This document shows, piece by piece, positions 63,194-64,000 of a stretch of 64,000 bases of DNA (the stretch's first letter is position 1; every line of letters starts with the position of its first letter). This stretch comes from Nemopilema nomurai (Eukaryota > Cnidaria > Scyphozoa > Rhizostomeae > Rhizostomatidae): assembly GCA_003864495.1 (NCBI GenBank), contig ML133409.1:1862861-1926860 (forward strand), written 5' to 3'. Made by a program: the position numbers and the translations under genes. The notes under the pieces were generated by a model. The model had not been told where the DNA came from and ran no database searches. It saw only the letters and a list, made by a program, of their open reading frames with translations.

Positions 63194-63639
63194 TACACCG
63201 GGCAAGACGTATAATGACAAATTATAGACAATGAAGTCAAAAGCGACTTTCAGCAACAAAATATGTTTTCCATCGATTTATATGTATAAGAAATTAAAAA
63301 TACAAACAAATTGAATTTTTAATGTTCAACTTTTTTTCTTCTACTTTTCTTATGCGAACTACGGATAATAATCAACTACTATAACATATCTGATACAATC
63401 TCTGTGCCTTCGCATACAGATCAGAGATTTGCTATCTCATATTTATCCTCTCTTAAACAATCGATAACAATCATCAACATATCTTAAACGTTTTATGCCT
63501 ACATTCCTAGATGCTTCCCTACGCCTTTCAAGAGAGTCCAAACAAAAACGTCTTCAGCATCAAATTCAATTTGAAATCAAGAATGCATTAAATAGAGATA
63601 AGGGCAGTAGTTTTTACTGAAAATTTCAGCCAATTATAA

Positions 63640-64000
63640 AAGCCTGAACTACTCTCGAAACCAAACATTGGATCTTTAAGAGAATCATCCCACTGATGTT
63701 CTGTGCTCCAAATTTGAATGTCTAGACGGGTAAAATATGAAATTAAGACCAACATTTTTCGGGAAAAACGATTTTGGCAAGACTATAGCCTTGGTTTTTA
63801 GCCGCAGAAGGAAAAGTGAAATATTTCCAAAACAATTGATTAGATCTTTGAGGCAATCATCTCGGGGGTGTTATTTGCTTCTATATTGAACGCATAGAAA
63901 AGTAGAAGCTAGAATATTGGTTCAAATTTTCAACCCAAAAACGGTGCTTTTGGCAAGGCTATAGCCTTGTTTTTGGGCGCGGAAGGAAAGTGAGATATTT
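63640..64000. repeat. imperfect ~176-bp tandem repeat running off the window
   Basis: TTTTGGCAAGACTATAGCCT (63772) recurs as TTTTGGCAAGGCTATAGCCT (63948), and in both copies it is followed by a TTTTTxGCCGC/GCGCGGAAGG-type block and GTGAxATATTT. The following segment (GATCTTTAAGAGAATCATC at ~63671 and GATCTTTGAGGCAATCATC in the second copy) also repeats. At least two units are present and the array continues past the end. Confidence 0.85.

Noticed and set aside
1..64000. CRISPR arrays, bacterial operons or phage genes
   Set aside because: Short direct repeats are minisatellites without spacer structure, and every identifiable gene is a spliced animal gene or a eukaryotic-type ORF.

Overview
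This 64 kb window is eukaryotic. It is intron-rich and AT-rich, with GT-AG splice sites, tandem repeats and a retroelement remnant. Gene content (a CCDC81 orthologue, a Tctex1-type dynein light chain, mitochondrial PDHA1, CIRBP-like RRM proteins) marks it as a ciliated animal. Modest introns, deep conservation and tandem secreted Cys-rich proteins suggest a non-bilaterian or early-branching invertebrate such as an anthozoan cnidarian; that placement is inference. All spliced models were built by hand from splice signals, phase and family conservation.

Layout, all real genes on the + strand: (1) PDHA1, 11 coding exons, 1061-7090. It is followed only 245 bp later by a small unrecognised spliced gene (7335-8205); the first canonical poly(A) signal after PDHA1 lies beyond that gene. 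(2) CCDC81, 15 coding exons, 9410-21242, with RFX X-box-like sites in its promoter and a probable internal promoter with an alternative first exon in intron 6. (3) SOD1, 4 exons, 22468-26331, with a degraded LINE 3' end in intron 3. (4) Two tandem RRM + glycine-rich-tail genes (27643-30592 and 34892-36980) with identical exon architecture. (5) Two tandem secreted 14-cysteine proteins (39764-41453 and 45214-46317), each a signal-peptide exon plus one Cys-rich exon, with related core promoters. (6) A Tctex1/DYNLT5-like gene, 51382-57044. (7) An intronless four-TM protein gene, 62077-62934. The window closes inside a ~176 bp tandem repeat.

The genes do not form one pathway. Two themes recur: cilia (CCDC81, Tctex1-type chain) and local tandem duplication (RRM pair, Cys-rich pair). 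Less certain elements are two stretches of decayed minus-strand reading frame (38410-39600 and 50230-51075), several short tandem repeats, and palindromic or nuclear-receptor-type motifs. The most promising undescribed items are the 14-Cys secreted pair, the internal CCDC81 promoter/exon, and the PDHA1-linked small gene.
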